A stretch of 64,000 nt of DNA from Bacillus renqingensis (lineage in GTDB: Bacteria > Bacillota > Bacilli > Bacillales > Cytobacillaceae): contig NZ_JADDIU010000002.1 of the NCBI RefSeq assembly GCF_016464375.1, positions 1 to 64,000 on the forward strand, given 5' to 3'. The translations under genes and the position numbers were made by a program. Of this stretch, positions 26,146-34,905 are shown one piece after another; position 1 is the first letter of the stretch; every line of letters starts with the position of its first letter. The notes under the pieces are model-generated. The model was not told the DNA's origin. It did not search any database and saw only the letters and a list, made by a program, of their open reading frames with translations.

Positions 26146-26439
26146 ATGCCAAATAACATAGAAGGACGCGGCCTAACTGATCGAGAAATGCTTCAGCTAT
26201 GTTTAGAGCTGGAGAAGGCCCGATGCCGCAGTATATGCAACACGATGTTAGAGACAACACATCAAGGGTTGCGGGAAATTTATAAGAACTGTTTGGACAA
26301 TGCTAGCCGCAATCATTTTGAACTTTTTGAAACGATGAATAACAAAGGGTGGTACAAGACAGAACTTGCGACAAACGAACAGATTGGCAGGGTACAGGAG
26401 CTTATGCAAAACAATCTGCATCCAGATAATCAGTTTTAA
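26146..26439 (+). CDS. Small CotF-like spore coat protein (second of pair)
   Basis: 97 aa, helical, with GLTDREMLQLCLELEKARC and later GLREIYKNCLDNASRNHFELFETMNNKGWY. The 'F-x2-M-x3-G-W-Y' end is typical of CotF-family coat proteins. It lies 20 nt after the first gene, with a GAGGTGT site, so the two are an operon. B. subtilis has no such pair between hbs and mtrA/folE. A role in the coat is inferred from the family only. Confidence 0.7.
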   Translation: MPNNIEGRGLTDREMLQLCLELEKARCRSICNTMLETTHQGLREIYKNCLDNASRNHFELFETMNNKGWYKTELATNEQIGRVQELMQNNLHPDNQF

Positions 26440-26493
26440 GTTATGGTAGTTAAATAAAAAAAATGATGAAGACGAAGCTTCATCAGTACAGAG

Positions 26494-26517
26494 GCGTACA
26501 TGCAGGTGTACGCTTTT
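26494..26517 (+). terminator. Terminator after coat-like pair
   Basis: GCGTACA/TGTACGC stem (7 bp) with a 6 nt loop then TTTT. A second hairpin, GATGAAG/CTTCATC (26465-26484), lies just before it. Confidence 0.7.
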
Positions 26518-26571
26518 ATATTCTTTTTGCTGCAATATCGCAAAGGGGCCGTTTGCATTTCTATTTTTTGC

Positions 26572-26600
26572 TTGCATAGAAAGGATTATGCTAATATGTA
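26572..26600 (+). promoter_or_regulatory. Candidate promoter of folE-mtrB
   Basis: -35 TTGCAT (26572-26577), 17 bp spacer, -10 TATGTA (26595-26600), about 60 nt upstream of folE. The -10 is imperfect. Confidence 0.4.
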
Positions 26601-26657
26601 TTTGTTATCTTAACAAGGAAGCGAAGCTGGATAAGGTTAGACTTAGGGGGAATTGGA

Positions 26658-27224
26658 ATGTCAGATGTAAATCGTGTCCAAATAGAAAAGGCGGTACGCT
26701 TAATATTAGAAGCACTTGGCGAAGATCCAAACCGTGAAGGTTTGTTAGATACACCAAAACGTGTGGCGAAAATGTACGAAGAGGTTTTTAGCGGTTTAAA
26801 TGAAGATCCAAAGCAGCATTTTGAGACAATTTTCAGTGAGGAATACGAAGAGCTTGTATTGGTAAAAGATATTCCGTTCTATTCTATGTGTGAGCATCAC
26901 CTCGTCCCGTTTTTTGGAAAAGCACATGTTGCTTATATTCCACAAAATGGCCGTGTCACCGGGTTAAGTAAGCTTGCAAGAGCGGTTGAGGCAATTTCTC
27001 GTAGGCCGCAGCTACAGGAACGGATCACGGCAACGATTGCCGACAGTATCATGGAAAAGTTGGAACCGCATGGTGTTATGGTCGTTGTCGAAGCGGAGCA
27101 TATGTGCATGACAATGAGAGGAGTTAAAAAACCGGGCTCGCAAACAGTTACCACTGCAGTTAGAGGAACCCTTGCTGATGATGGGGTAGCTCGTTCTGAA
27201 ATACTCTCCTTAATTAAAAATTAA
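26658..27224 (+). CDS. folE: GTP cyclohydrolase I
   Basis: 188 aa enzyme converting GTP to 7,8-dihydroneopterin triphosphate, the first step of folate synthesis (MtrA in B. subtilis). Zinc ligands are in [12 protein letters not shown] (about residues 76-87) and in HMCMTMRG (about 150). Paired with mtrB 21 nt downstream, as in B. subtilis (mtrAB). Confidence 0.96.
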   Translation: MSDVNRVQIEKAVRLILEALGEDPNREGLLDTPKRVAKMYEEVFSGLNEDPKQHFETIFSEEYEELVLVKDIPFYSMCEHHLVPFFGKAHVAYIPQNGRVTGLSKLARAVEAISRRPQLQERITATIADSIMEKLEPHGVMVVVEAEHMCMTMRGVKKPGSQTVTTAVRGTLADDGVARSEILSLIKN

Positions 27225-27245
27225 TCAAATTTTGAGGTGCCAATA

Positions 27246-27482
27246 TTGGAAAAACGTCAGTTACCAAATAACGATTATGTCGTCATTAAGGCGAATGAAG
27301 ATGGTGTCAATGTAATCGGTTTAACTAGAGGATCTGATACAAGATTTCATCATTCGGAAAAACTTGATAAGGGAGAAGTGCTAATCGCTCAATTTACCGA
27401 GCATACGTCGGCCATCAAGATTAGGGGAAATGCGAAAATCCTTACGCAATTTGGCGAGGTAGATAGTGAGCAAAAAAAATAA
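27246..27482 (+). CDS. mtrB: TRAP, trp RNA-binding attenuation protein
   Basis: 78 aa subunit of the 11-mer ring that, with bound tryptophan, wraps (G/U)AG repeats in leader RNA. By alignment to B. subtilis TRAP from memory, the tryptophan pocket residues T27, T32 and S55 and the RNA-contacting K39, K58 and R60 are all present, so it should be functional. The TTG at 27246 is preferred over the GTG at 27237, which overlaps the GAGGTG site. Its classic target, trpEDCFBA, is not in the supraoperon here (aroH is followed directly by hisC). Confidence 0.94.
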   Translation: MEKRQLPNNDYVVIKANEDGVNVIGLTRGSDTRFHHSEKLDKGEVLIAQFTEHTSAIKIRGNAKILTQFGEVDSEQKK

Positions 27483-27570
27483 AGCAGAAATATCTCTCAG
27501 TTACAAAACTTTTTCTTGAAAGTGGAAATATATTTATTTTATGAATTCCGGCCCATAAGAATATCTTTTA

Positions 27571-27579
27571 TGATATAAT
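27571..27579 (+). promoter_or_regulatory. Extended -10 promoter of hepS-menG-hepT
   Basis: TGATATAAT: TGn plus consensus TATAAT, about 120 nt upstream of hepS. No clear -35. Confidence 0.5.
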
Positions 27580-27611
27580 GATGACTGCCTTGTGTTAGAG
27601 GGAAGTGTATT

Positions 27612-27656
27612 GTGCATCAGATAAATGGGCTTGAATTTTTCTCATCGTTAGGTTAA
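27612..27656 (+). CDS. Possible 14-codon leader ORF before hepS
   Basis: GTG start with an AGAGGGA site 8-9 nt upstream, then HQINGLEFFSSLG and a TAA stop, about 45 nt before hepS. It would lie near the 5' end of a transcript from the 27571 promoter. Nothing but the ribosome binding site supports translation. Confidence 0.2.
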   Translation: MHQINGLEFFSSLG

Positions 27657-27700
27657 ACAATACATAAGAAATTTACTTTGGGGAAGCAAGGGTGATAAGC

Positions 27701-28558
27701 GTGCAGGATATTCGACAAACATTTCTAAACATGAAGGAGAAGGTCGAAACACATGTTTTAGATAAGTACCTGTTAAAAAACATAGACGTTCCGATTATTG
27801 ATGAGGATAAGCTTCTAATCCTCGTATCAATCATGAGCTATCTTGAATTGCCGTGTAGGAAACTTGAGACCTTTACGCTGTCAACAATGCTAATCCAAAC
27901 CGCCCTTGATACCCACGAACATATTTCCAGGACCTCAGAAAATGAAAAAAGCCGGCAGTTAACCGTATTAGCTGGAGATTATTATAGTGGTTTATATTAT
28001 AAATTTCTGGCTGATGCCGAAGAAATTTTGATGATTAAAACACTTTCTACTGGTGTTAAAGAAGTAAACGAACATAAAATTTCTGTTTATCATAAAGAGG
28101 CAGATAGCGTGGAAAAGGTAATACATAATTTAAAGCTGCTTGAAAGCGTCTTGCTTGAAAGGTTTGCGAATTATTTTCAGGTGGATTTATGGAATGAGCA
28201 GGTTGCAAATCTATTGCTATTTAAACGCTTACTTCAAGAAAAGAAGCGTTATATCCAAAGAGAAAGCTCCATGGTGTTTGACGCCATCATGAATGTACCA
28301 AAGTTCAACAATTACCGTCATTCAGCTGAATCATTGAAAGAAAAACAAACTCAATTAATAAAAGTAACTGATCAATATCTCGATCGCTTAAAACAAATCA
28401 TTGAGAATGGAATCAACAAGATTCCGTTCTTAAATGAATTGCTTGAGCATAGAATTGGTTTCTTGTTAGAACAACACCAGCCATATGTGAAAACGTTTGT
28501 GGAAGAAGGGGAAAGGCATGCAGCAATCGAAGGAAGCGCGGGTTCATCGTGTATTTGA
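27701..28558 (+). CDS. hepS: Heptaprenyl diphosphate synthase component 1
   Basis: 285 aa non-catalytic subunit (GerCA/HepS) that pairs with HepT to make the C35 side chain of menaquinone. Family segments: SALDTHEH-like [29 protein letters not shown], and VKEVNEHKI. The GTG at 27701 gives the usual MQDI start after AGGGTG; a GTG at 27692 is also in frame. Its end overlaps menG by 41 nt. Confidence 0.92.
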   Translation: MQDIRQTFLNMKEKVETHVLDKYLLKNIDVPIIDEDKLLILVSIMSYLELPCRKLETFTLSTMLIQTALDTHEHISRTSENEKSRQLTVLAGDYYSGLYYKFLADAEEILMIKTLSTGVKEVNEHKISVYHKEADSVEKVIHNLKLLESVLLERFANYFQVDLWNEQVANLLLFKRLLQEKKRYIQRESSMVFDAIMNVPKFNNYRHSAESLKEKQTQLIKVTDQYLDRLKQIIENGINKIPFLNELLEHRIGFLLEQHQPYVKTFVEEGERHAAIEGSAGSSCI

Positions 28559-29219
28559 AAAAATTTCCGAAGACTATGATAAAATGAATTCCGTCATCAG
28601 TTTTCAGCAGCATCTTAAGTGGCGGAAAGATACGATGAATCGAATGAATGTACAGCCTGGTTCAAAAGCCCTTGATGTTTGCTGTGGGACTGCTGATTGG
28701 ACGATCGCCTTAGCGGAAGCTGTTGGAACATCCGGTGAAGTAACGGGTGTGGACTTTAGCCAAAATATGCTGGATGTTGGTGCCGAAAAAGTCAAAAAGC
28801 TAGGTTTAAAACAGGTAAAATTAATCCACGGTAATGCAATGGAACTCCCATTTCCCGATAATAGTTTTGATTATGTCACCATTGGTTTTGGTTTAAGGAA
28901 TGTACCTGATTACTTACAGGTATTGAAAGAAATGCGCCGGGTTGCAAAACCGGGGGGAAAAGTCGTCTGCCTCGAGACTTCCCAGCCAACCTTGATTGGC
29001 TACAGGCAACTTTTTTTCTTTTACTTTCGCTTTATCATGCCTTTGTTCGGCAAAATTATCGCAAAAAGCTATAAAGAATACTCATGGCTTCAGGAATCAG
29101 CGCGTGATTTTCCGGGTATGAAAGAATTGGCGCGCTTGTTTGAACAGGCGGGGTTAAAAGATGTAAAATATAAACCATACAGCGGCGGTGCTGCTGCTGT
29201 TCATATAGGGATAAAATAG
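28518..29219 (+). CDS. menG: Demethylmenaquinone methyltransferase
   Basis: 233 aa SAM-dependent methyltransferase for the last step of menaquinone synthesis (MenG/UbiE, GerCB). Same length as the B. subtilis enzyme. SAM-binding motif [15 protein letters not shown] near residue 55, [15 protein letters not shown] near 110, and RVAKPGG near 145. It starts inside the end of hepS after GAAGGGGAAAGG. Positioned between the two heptaprenyl synthase subunits as in B. subtilis, but the gap to hepT is unusually long (193 nt). Confidence 0.96.
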   Translation: MQQSKEARVHRVFEKISEDYDKMNSVISFQQHLKWRKDTMNRMNVQPGSKALDVCCGTADWTIALAEAVGTSGEVTGVDFSQNMLDVGAEKVKKLGLKQVKLIHGNAMELPFPDNSFDYVTIGFGLRNVPDYLQVLKEMRRVAKPGGKVVCLETSQPTLIGYRQLFFFYFRFIMPLFGKIIAKSYKEYSWLQESARDFPGMKELARLFEQAGLKDVKYKPYSGGAAAVHIGIK

Positions 29220-29412
29220 GCCAGCAGGCGTCCTGCCCTGGGGTGTTAACACAATGATACGCGGGTCAAGAAGGCACACCTTTAGCCCTCCTGAAGCTGA
29301 AGGATCGGCTTTAGACCAAAGAGCTCCGATGCAAATGCTGACGCAGCTTTCCCTATGGACCTAGACAATAAAAAAATGTACAAAGACAGGATGAAAAGCT
29401 GGGTGAATACAA
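29220..29412 (+). other. Unexplained structured segment between menG and hepT
   Basis: 193 nt inside what is normally a tight hepS-menG-hepT operon. Directly at the menG stop there is a GC-rich hairpin (CCAGCAGG, then CGT, then CCTGCCCTGG). The next 110 nt are more GC-rich than the neighbouring genes and contain short complementary tracts (for example AAGCTG...CAGCTT) but no ORF and no T-run. It does not match the repeat at 19453-19520. It may be a dispersed element, a processing signal or a structured RNA. Confidence 0.4.
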
Positions 29413-30375
29413 ATGAAAATAAAAATGATGTATTCATTTTTGAATTCGGATATTAATCTAATTGAAAAGACGCTGGAAGAGACCATAAAAGCTGAGTCTC
29501 TTCTTTTGAGACAAGCTTCAATGCACACACTACAAGCTGGGGGAAAAAGAATTCGTCCTGTTTTTGTTTTGCTTGCCGGAAAATTTGGCGATTATGATAT
29601 TAATATTATGAAAAATGTTGCTGTTGCTCTTGAATTAATCCATATGGGTTCGCTCGTTCATGATGATGTAATTGATGATGCTGATCTTCGCAGAGGACAG
29701 CCAACGGTGAAAGCAAAATGGGATAGTCAAACGGCGATGTATACAGGTGATTTTGTTTTCGCCACTGCTCTTAATTTGATGACAAATATTGACAAACCGG
29801 CCGCGCATAAGATTTTAGCCAACACAATGGTGGAGGTAACAGTAGGAGAGATCCAGCAAATAAAAGATAAATATCGGTTTAATCAAACCCTTCGTGATTA
29901 TCTCCGGAGAATCAAGCGGAAAACGGCTCTGCTTATTGCAGCAAGCTGTCAATTAGGGGCAATTGCCGCAAATGTTGAAGAGTCCATTCATAAAAAGCTG
30001 TATCTGTTTGGATATTTTGTAGGTATGTCCTTTCAAATAACCGACGATATATTAGACTTTACAGCTACTGAAAAGGAGCTGGGAAAACCGGCAGGAAGCG
30101 ACCTCCTGCAAGGGAATATCACTGCCCCCGTCCTATTTGCAATGAAAAAAGAGGAAATTCGCAAACAGGTTGAAAAGGTTCATGAACATATGCCTTCTTC
30201 GGAAATAGCAAAGATTATTTCCTTAATTAAACAATCTGGGGCAATTGATCAATCAGTCGCTCTAAGTGAACAATATTTGAATAAGGCGTTAGCAGTTTTA
30301 GAAGAATTACCGGCAAACAAAGCAAAAAAAGCCCTTCGTGATATTGCGAAATTTATTGGAAGCCGGAAATTTTAA
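29413..30375 (+). CDS. hepT: Heptaprenyl diphosphate synthase component 2
   Basis: 320 aa catalytic subunit of the trans-prenyltransferase (GerCC/HepT). First aspartate-rich motif HDDVIDD near residue 84, second motif DDILDF near 212, and GGKRIRP near 42. It condenses isopentenyl diphosphates to C35 for menaquinone. Start ATG with a weak GGGTGA site; upstream of it lies the unexplained 193 nt segment. Confidence 0.95.
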   Translation: MKIKMMYSFLNSDINLIEKTLEETIKAESLLLRQASMHTLQAGGKRIRPVFVLLAGKFGDYDINIMKNVAVALELIHMGSLVHDDVIDDADLRRGQPTVKAKWDSQTAMYTGDFVFATALNLMTNIDKPAAHKILANTMVEVTVGEIQQIKDKYRFNQTLRDYLRRIKRKTALLIAASCQLGAIAANVEESIHKKLYLFGYFVGMSFQITDDILDFTATEKELGKPAGSDLLQGNITAPVLFAMKKEEIRKQVEKVHEHMPSSEIAKIISLIKQSGAIDQSVALSEQYLNKALAVLEELPANKAKKALRDIAKFIGSRKF

Positions 30376-30458
30376 GATGATTGTAAGACAACGAAATATT
30401 TTTGTGGGTTATGGTTTTTAAAAACATTCATATACATAATGATTTAGGAGTGGAATTG

Positions 30459-30905
30459 ATGGAAAAAACATTTTTAATGGTAAAGCCAGATGGGGTACAG
30501 CGAAATTTAATTGGTGAAATTGTATCACGCTTTGAAAAAAAGGGATTTCAGCTGGTCGGTGCTAAATTAATGAGCATTCCGACTGAACTGGCGGAGGAAC
30601 ATTATGGCGAGCATAAAGAACGTCCATTCTTCGGCGAATTAGTTGACTTTATTACTTCAGGTCCAGTATTCGCCATGGTCTGGCAAGGGGAAAATGTCAT
30701 TGCAACAGCACGTCAAATGATGGGTTCAACCAATCCTAAAGATGCTGCCCCTGGAACCATTCGTGGTGATTTCGGCTTAACCGTCGGGAAAAACGTTATT
30801 CACGGATCTGATTCACCGGCAAGTGCAGAGCGTGAAATCAGCCTATTCTTCAATGATGGGGAATTAGTTGATTATTCTAAGCTAATCCATGATTGGATTT
30901 ATTAA
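30459..30905 (+). CDS. ndk: Nucleoside diphosphate kinase
   Basis: 148 aa enzyme that transfers the gamma phosphate of ATP to NDPs. The catalytic histidine is H115 in NVIHGSDSP; the N terminus [15 protein letters not shown] is diagnostic. The ATG at 30459 follows TAGGAGTGG. Followed by a strong terminator. In B. subtilis cheR comes next; here it does not. Confidence 0.97.
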   Translation: MEKTFLMVKPDGVQRNLIGEIVSRFEKKGFQLVGAKLMSIPTELAEEHYGEHKERPFFGELVDFITSGPVFAMVWQGENVIATARQMMGSTNPKDAAPGTIRGDFGLTVGKNVIHGSDSPASAEREISLFFNDGELVDYSKLIHDWIY

Positions 30906-30914
30906 TCACGATGT

Positions 30915-30948
30915 AAAAACACCTGTATACGAGTATACAGGTGTTTTT
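30915..30948 (+). terminator. Terminator after ndk
   Basis: A 16 bp perfect stem (AAAAACACCTGTATAC/GTATACAGGTGTTTTT) with a 2 nt loop. Confidence 0.9.
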
Positions 30949-31113
30949 GTGGTTTAGAAAATTATAATCTGTCACTAAGGTTAACTTCAGATTAGGCCTG
31001 AATCCAGCTCCAAAAAAATCCTCTAATATTTTCTGAATTATTCTACTAGAGTAATTGAGCCTAATATGATATATTGATACATAATTCTTTAATGAGTTGA
31101 AGGGGGAAAGAGA

Positions 31114-32292
31114 ATGGGAATGAGGTATTTAACAGCAGGTGAATCCCATGGTCCACAATTAACTGCTATATTAGAAGGACTGCCTTCCGGGATGCCGCTG
31201 CTTGCAGAGGATATAAATGAAGAACTTTCAAGACGTCAAAAAGGATATGGCCGTGGAAGAAGGATGCAAATTGAGAAGGATACAGTCGAAATTATGTCGG
31301 GAGTTAGACATGGAAAAACCCTAGGCTCACCGATTGCATTAGTTGTTAAAAATAATGACTGGAAACATTGGACGAAAATTATGGGTTCTGCACCTCTTGA
31401 AGAAGGGCAGGAAGATGAAATAAAGCGCAAAGTCACTCGTGCCCGCCCGGGACATGCTGATTTAAATGGCGCAATTAAATATGGACACCGGGATATGAGA
31501 AATGTGCTGGAACGCTCTTCTGCCCGCGAGACGACGGTCAGAGTGGCGGCAGGCGCAGTCGCAAAGAAGCTTTTAGCGTTAGCAGGGGTAGAGGTTGTTG
31601 GTCATGTTGTCGAGATTGCCGGAATCAAAGCGCAAGTTGACCATTCTCTTTCCCTTGAAGAGTTAAAGGAACGGACTGAAAATTCACCTGTTAGGGTGGC
31701 AGACCCGAATGTCGAGCAGGAAATGATGAACGCGATAGATGAAGCAAAGAAAAATGGCGATTCCATCGGTGGTGTTGTTGAAGTGATTGCTACCGGCATG
31801 CCGACAGGAGTGGGAAGTTACGTTCATTATGATCGAAAATTAGATGCAAAATTAGCGGCGGCAATTGTCAGTATTAATGCCTTTAAAGGTGCAGAAATCG
31901 GCATCGGTTTTGAGGCAGCCAGGAAGCCGGGAAGTGAAGTCCATGATGAGATCGCCTGGAATCCTGAAAAGGGTTATTTCCGTAAAACAAACCGGCTCGG
32001 AGGCTTTGAAGGAGGGATGACCACTGGAATGCCCATAGTCATTCGCGGTGTGATGAAGCCTATTCCCACCCTCTATAAACCGTTAATGAGCGTTGACATT
32101 GAAACAAAGGAACCATTCGCTGCAAGTGTTGAACGTTCTGACAGCTGTGCCGTACCGGCTGCAGCCGTTGTAGCAGAGCATGCTGTTGCTTGGGAGCTTG
32201 CAAGTGCCCTTGTCGATCAATTTTATAGTGACCGGTTTGACGCCTTCATCGAAGAAATTAAGCAGCAGCGCAGATTTGCGAGGGGATTTTAA
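31114..32292 (+). CDS. aroC: Chorismate synthase
   Basis: 392 aa FMN-dependent enzyme making chorismate from EPSP, the last common step of aromatic synthesis (AroF in B. subtilis naming). Signatures: GESHGP at the N terminus, [25 protein letters not shown] near residue 125, and the C-terminal [10 protein letters not shown]. First gene of the aro cluster. An ATG two codons later (31120) gives 390 aa; the site AGGGGGAA fits 31114 better. Confidence 0.96.
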   Translation: MGMRYLTAGESHGPQLTAILEGLPSGMPLLAEDINEELSRRQKGYGRGRRMQIEKDTVEIMSGVRHGKTLGSPIALVVKNNDWKHWTKIMGSAPLEEGQEDEIKRKVTRARPGHADLNGAIKYGHRDMRNVLERSSARETTVRVAAGAVAKKLLALAGVEVVGHVVEIAGIKAQVDHSLSLEELKERTENSPVRVADPNVEQEMMNAIDEAKKNGDSIGGVVEVIATGMPTGVGSYVHYDRKLDAKLAAAIVSINAFKGAEIGIGFEAARKPGSEVHDEIAWNPEKGYFRKTNRLGGFEGGMTTGMPIVIRGVMKPIPTLYKPLMSVDIETKEPFAASVERSDSCAVPAAAVVAEHAVAWELASALVDQFYSDRFDAFIEEIKQQRRFARGF

Positions 32293-33362
32293 TGGAGACG
32301 ATTCAAATTCAAACGGAATCTAAAAAATACAATGTTTTTGTTGGTGAAGGGGTCAGCAAAGACATTGCTGCATTTTTAGCTGTCCAGTTTCCGAAACTGA
32401 CGAGAGTGTTAATTATTACCGATGAGACAGTAGCCAAGCTGCATCTTGAAAATCTGCTGCAGCAGCTAAATAGCCTAAATCCGGTCGTGTTTACGGCTCC
32501 CAGCGGCGAAAAGGCAAAGACATTTGACGTTTATTATCAGGCATTGTCCACTGCGCTTGAGAAACACCTTGACCGCAAATCGTTGATATTGTCATTTGGC
32601 GGTGGAGCCGTTGGTGATTTGTCAGGTTTTGTGGCAGCCTCTTTCATGAGGGGAATCCCTTTTATTCAAATCCCTACAACCATTTTAGCGCATGATAGTG
32701 CTGTTGGCGGGAAGGTAGCCATCAATCATCCGCTTGGGAAAAATATGATTGGCACCTTTTATCAGCCTGAAGCGGTTTTCTATGACTTAGAACTGCTTAA
32801 CACACTTCCTGTACAGGAAATCCGTTCCGGGTTTGCTGAAGTAATTAAGCATGCATTAATCCATGATGCAGCGTTTTATGATTGGCTGTTATCCAATGTC
32901 ACTGATTTACAATCACTCACAATGGACCAGCTGTCTTATTCATTAATCAAAGGGATTAAGGTCAAAAATGAGTTTGTCAGCCAAGATGAAAAAGAATTAG
33001 GCATTCGTGCTTATTTAAACTTAGGGCATACGCTTGGGCATGCGATTGAATCTGAAATGGGATATGGGAATTTCACTCATGGAGAAGCGGTGATGATTGG
33101 GATGATTTTTGCTTTAAAACTTAGCAAAGAATTACTGGGGCTCACGTTCAATCTTGAAAAGTTTATAACATGGGTGGAGAAGCTTGGGTACCAAACTAGT
33201 GTTCCTAATCATTTGTCAGCCGACAAGCTATTAAACAAAATGAAACAGGACAAAAAATCAGTAGGTGAATCGGTTCGCTTTGTCTTACTTAAGGAAATAG
33301 GACAACCGCTTTTAAGGGGATTGGATGATTCGCTTATATTAGAACGACTTCAAACATTTTAG
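32292..33362 (+). CDS. aroB: 3-dehydroquinate synthase
   Basis: 356 aa NAD- and metal-dependent enzyme converting DAHP to 3-dehydroquinate, the second shikimate step. Visible: SFGGGAVGDLSGFVA near residue 99, PTTILAHDSAVGGK near 128, GFAEVIKH with a metal ligand, and the histidines of LGHTLGHA. The start codon overlaps the aroC stop by 1 nt (TAATG). Confidence 0.96.
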   Translation: METIQIQTESKKYNVFVGEGVSKDIAAFLAVQFPKLTRVLIITDETVAKLHLENLLQQLNSLNPVVFTAPSGEKAKTFDVYYQALSTALEKHLDRKSLILSFGGGAVGDLSGFVAASFMRGIPFIQIPTTILAHDSAVGGKVAINHPLGKNMIGTFYQPEAVFYDLELLNTLPVQEIRSGFAEVIKHALIHDAAFYDWLLSNVTDLQSLTMDQLSYSLIKGIKVKNEFVSQDEKELGIRAYLNLGHTLGHAIESEMGYGNFTHGEAVMIGMIFALKLSKELLGLTFNLEKFITWVEKLGYQTSVPNHLSADKLLNKMKQDKKSVGESVRFVLLKEIGQPLLRGLDDSLILERLQTF

Positions 33363-33382
33363 ACTTCAAGGGGGGAATTGTC

Positions 33383-33745
33383 ATGATTAGAGGGATTAGA
33401 GGAGCGACAACGGTTAGCAACAATACAGTAGAGGAGATTCTGGATGCGACAGAAGAGTTAATAGCTAAAATGATAGAGCTAAACAAGATCCAGCCTGAGT
33501 CTGTTGCATCGGCCTTTATTTCTACGACGGAAGATATCACGGCGGTTTTTCCGGCAAAGGTATTACGAAATTTTACAGGCTGGAAGTATGTCCCAGTAAT
33601 GTGCATGCGGGAAATGCCTGTTCCTGATTCATTAAATCTGTGTATCCGGGTAATGCTCCATGTCAATACGGACGTAGATCAGAAGGAAATTAGTCATGTA
33701 TATTTAAACAAAGCGCTTATTTTACGTCCTGACTTAAACGAATAA
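33383..33745 (+). CDS. aroH: Chorismate mutase, AroH type
   Basis: 120 aa monofunctional chorismate mutase forming prephenate. The AroH fold is shown by MIRGIRGATTV (active-site Arg7), TTEDITAVFPA near residue 50, and CMREMPVPDSL with Arg and Glu in the active site. Third gene of the aro cluster; hisC follows after only 37 nt, where B. subtilis has trpEDCFBA. Confidence 0.96.
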   Translation: MIRGIRGATTVSNNTVEEILDATEELIAKMIELNKIQPESVASAFISTTEDITAVFPAKVLRNFTGWKYVPVMCMREMPVPDSLNLCIRVMLHVNTDVDQKEISHVYLNKALILRPDLNE

Positions 33746-33782
33746 CCCAAATCGACTATTAGGATGATCGGAGTGGTGAAAA

Positions 33783-34871
33783 ATGAGATGGAAAGAACAA
33801 TTACTAACCCTGACGCCATATCAACCAGGAAAATCCATAGAATCAGTAAAACGACAATATCATTTGGACAAGATTGTTAAGTTGGCGTCAAACGAAAATC
33901 CATTTGGATGCTCGGACAAGGCTTTGGCTGTACTGGAGAACTCAGCAAGTCTGGCTCTCTATCCGGATGGGTATGCCACCTTGTTAAGAGAAGAGCTCGC
34001 AGCCTTCTTAGATGTAGCTGAAAATGAATTAATTTTTGGAAATGGTTCAGATAATTTGATCCAAATGATTTCGCGGGCATTACTCCATCCAAATGCCAGC
34101 ACGATTATGGCGGATCATACCTTTTCACAATACAAACACAATGCTGTTATTGAGGGGGCTATCATTAAAGAGGTTCCTACGATTAATGGTGAGCATGACC
34201 TCGAGGGAATGCTTGCAGCGATTGATGAGCAAACAAATCTTATTTGGGTTTGCAGTCCTAATAATCCAACTGGTACATATATTTCAGAACAAAAATTAAC
34301 ATCCTTTTTAGATAAAGTTCCGGAGCATATTCTTGTTGTTCTTGATGAGGCGTATTATGAATATGTTGTAGCCGAGGATTATTATGATTCTATCAGTCTG
34401 ACACGGAAGTATCAAAATTTAATCGTATTAAGGACATTTTCAAAAATTTACGGCTTAGCGGCTTTAAGGATCGGCTATGGGGTTGCCTGCCCTGCCATCA
34501 TTCAGGCACTTGAACCTGCCCGTGAGCCATTTAATGTCAATGTCCTGGGACAGCTGGCAGCTGCTAGTGCATTGGCTGACCAGGAATTTGTAGAAAGGTG
34601 CAAAGAAAAAAATCGGCAGGGGTTAGCGCAATTCTATGATTTTTGTCATAAAAACAGCCTAAGCTATTATCCATCACAAACGAATTTTATTTTAATTGAT
34701 TTTAAAGTAGATGCTGATCAGGTATTTCAATTTTTATTAAAAAGAGGATTCATCGTCCGCTCCGGAATCGCTCTTGGATTTCCAACCTCTTTGAGGATTA
34801 CAATTGGTTCGTTTGAGCAGAATGAAGGTGTGCTAACAGCCTTAGAAGAATTTTTGACAAAAAACAAGTAA
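33783..34871 (+). CDS. hisC: Histidinol-phosphate / aromatic aminotransferase
   Basis: 362 aa PLP-dependent class I/II aminotransferase. Pattern: LASNENPFG near residue 37, NPTGTYI near 160, DEAYYEY near 190, and the PLP lysine in TFSKIYGLAALRIGYG near 223. In B. subtilis this enzyme works in histidine, tyrosine and phenylalanine synthesis, which explains its place between aroH and tyrA. Confidence 0.95.
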   Translation: MRWKEQLLTLTPYQPGKSIESVKRQYHLDKIVKLASNENPFGCSDKALAVLENSASLALYPDGYATLLREELAAFLDVAENELIFGNGSDNLIQMISRALLHPNASTIMADHTFSQYKHNAVIEGAIIKEVPTINGEHDLEGMLAAIDEQTNLIWVCSPNNPTGTYISEQKLTSFLDKVPEHILVVLDEAYYEYVVAEDYYDSISLTRKYQNLIVLRTFSKIYGLAALRIGYGVACPAIIQALEPAREPFNVNVLGQLAAASALADQEFVERCKEKNRQGLAQFYDFCHKNSLSYYPSQTNFILIDFKVDADQVFQFLLKRGFIVRSGIALGFPTSLRITIGSFEQNEGVLTALEEFLTKNK

Positions 34872-34905
34872 CTTTTAAGCGTCTTTCTTGCTAGGGGGAA
34901 TTAAC

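Noticed and set aside
33746..33782. TRAP binding site (GAG/UAG repeats) before hisC
   Set aside because: Only two or three loosely spaced triplets occur, far fewer than TRAP needs.
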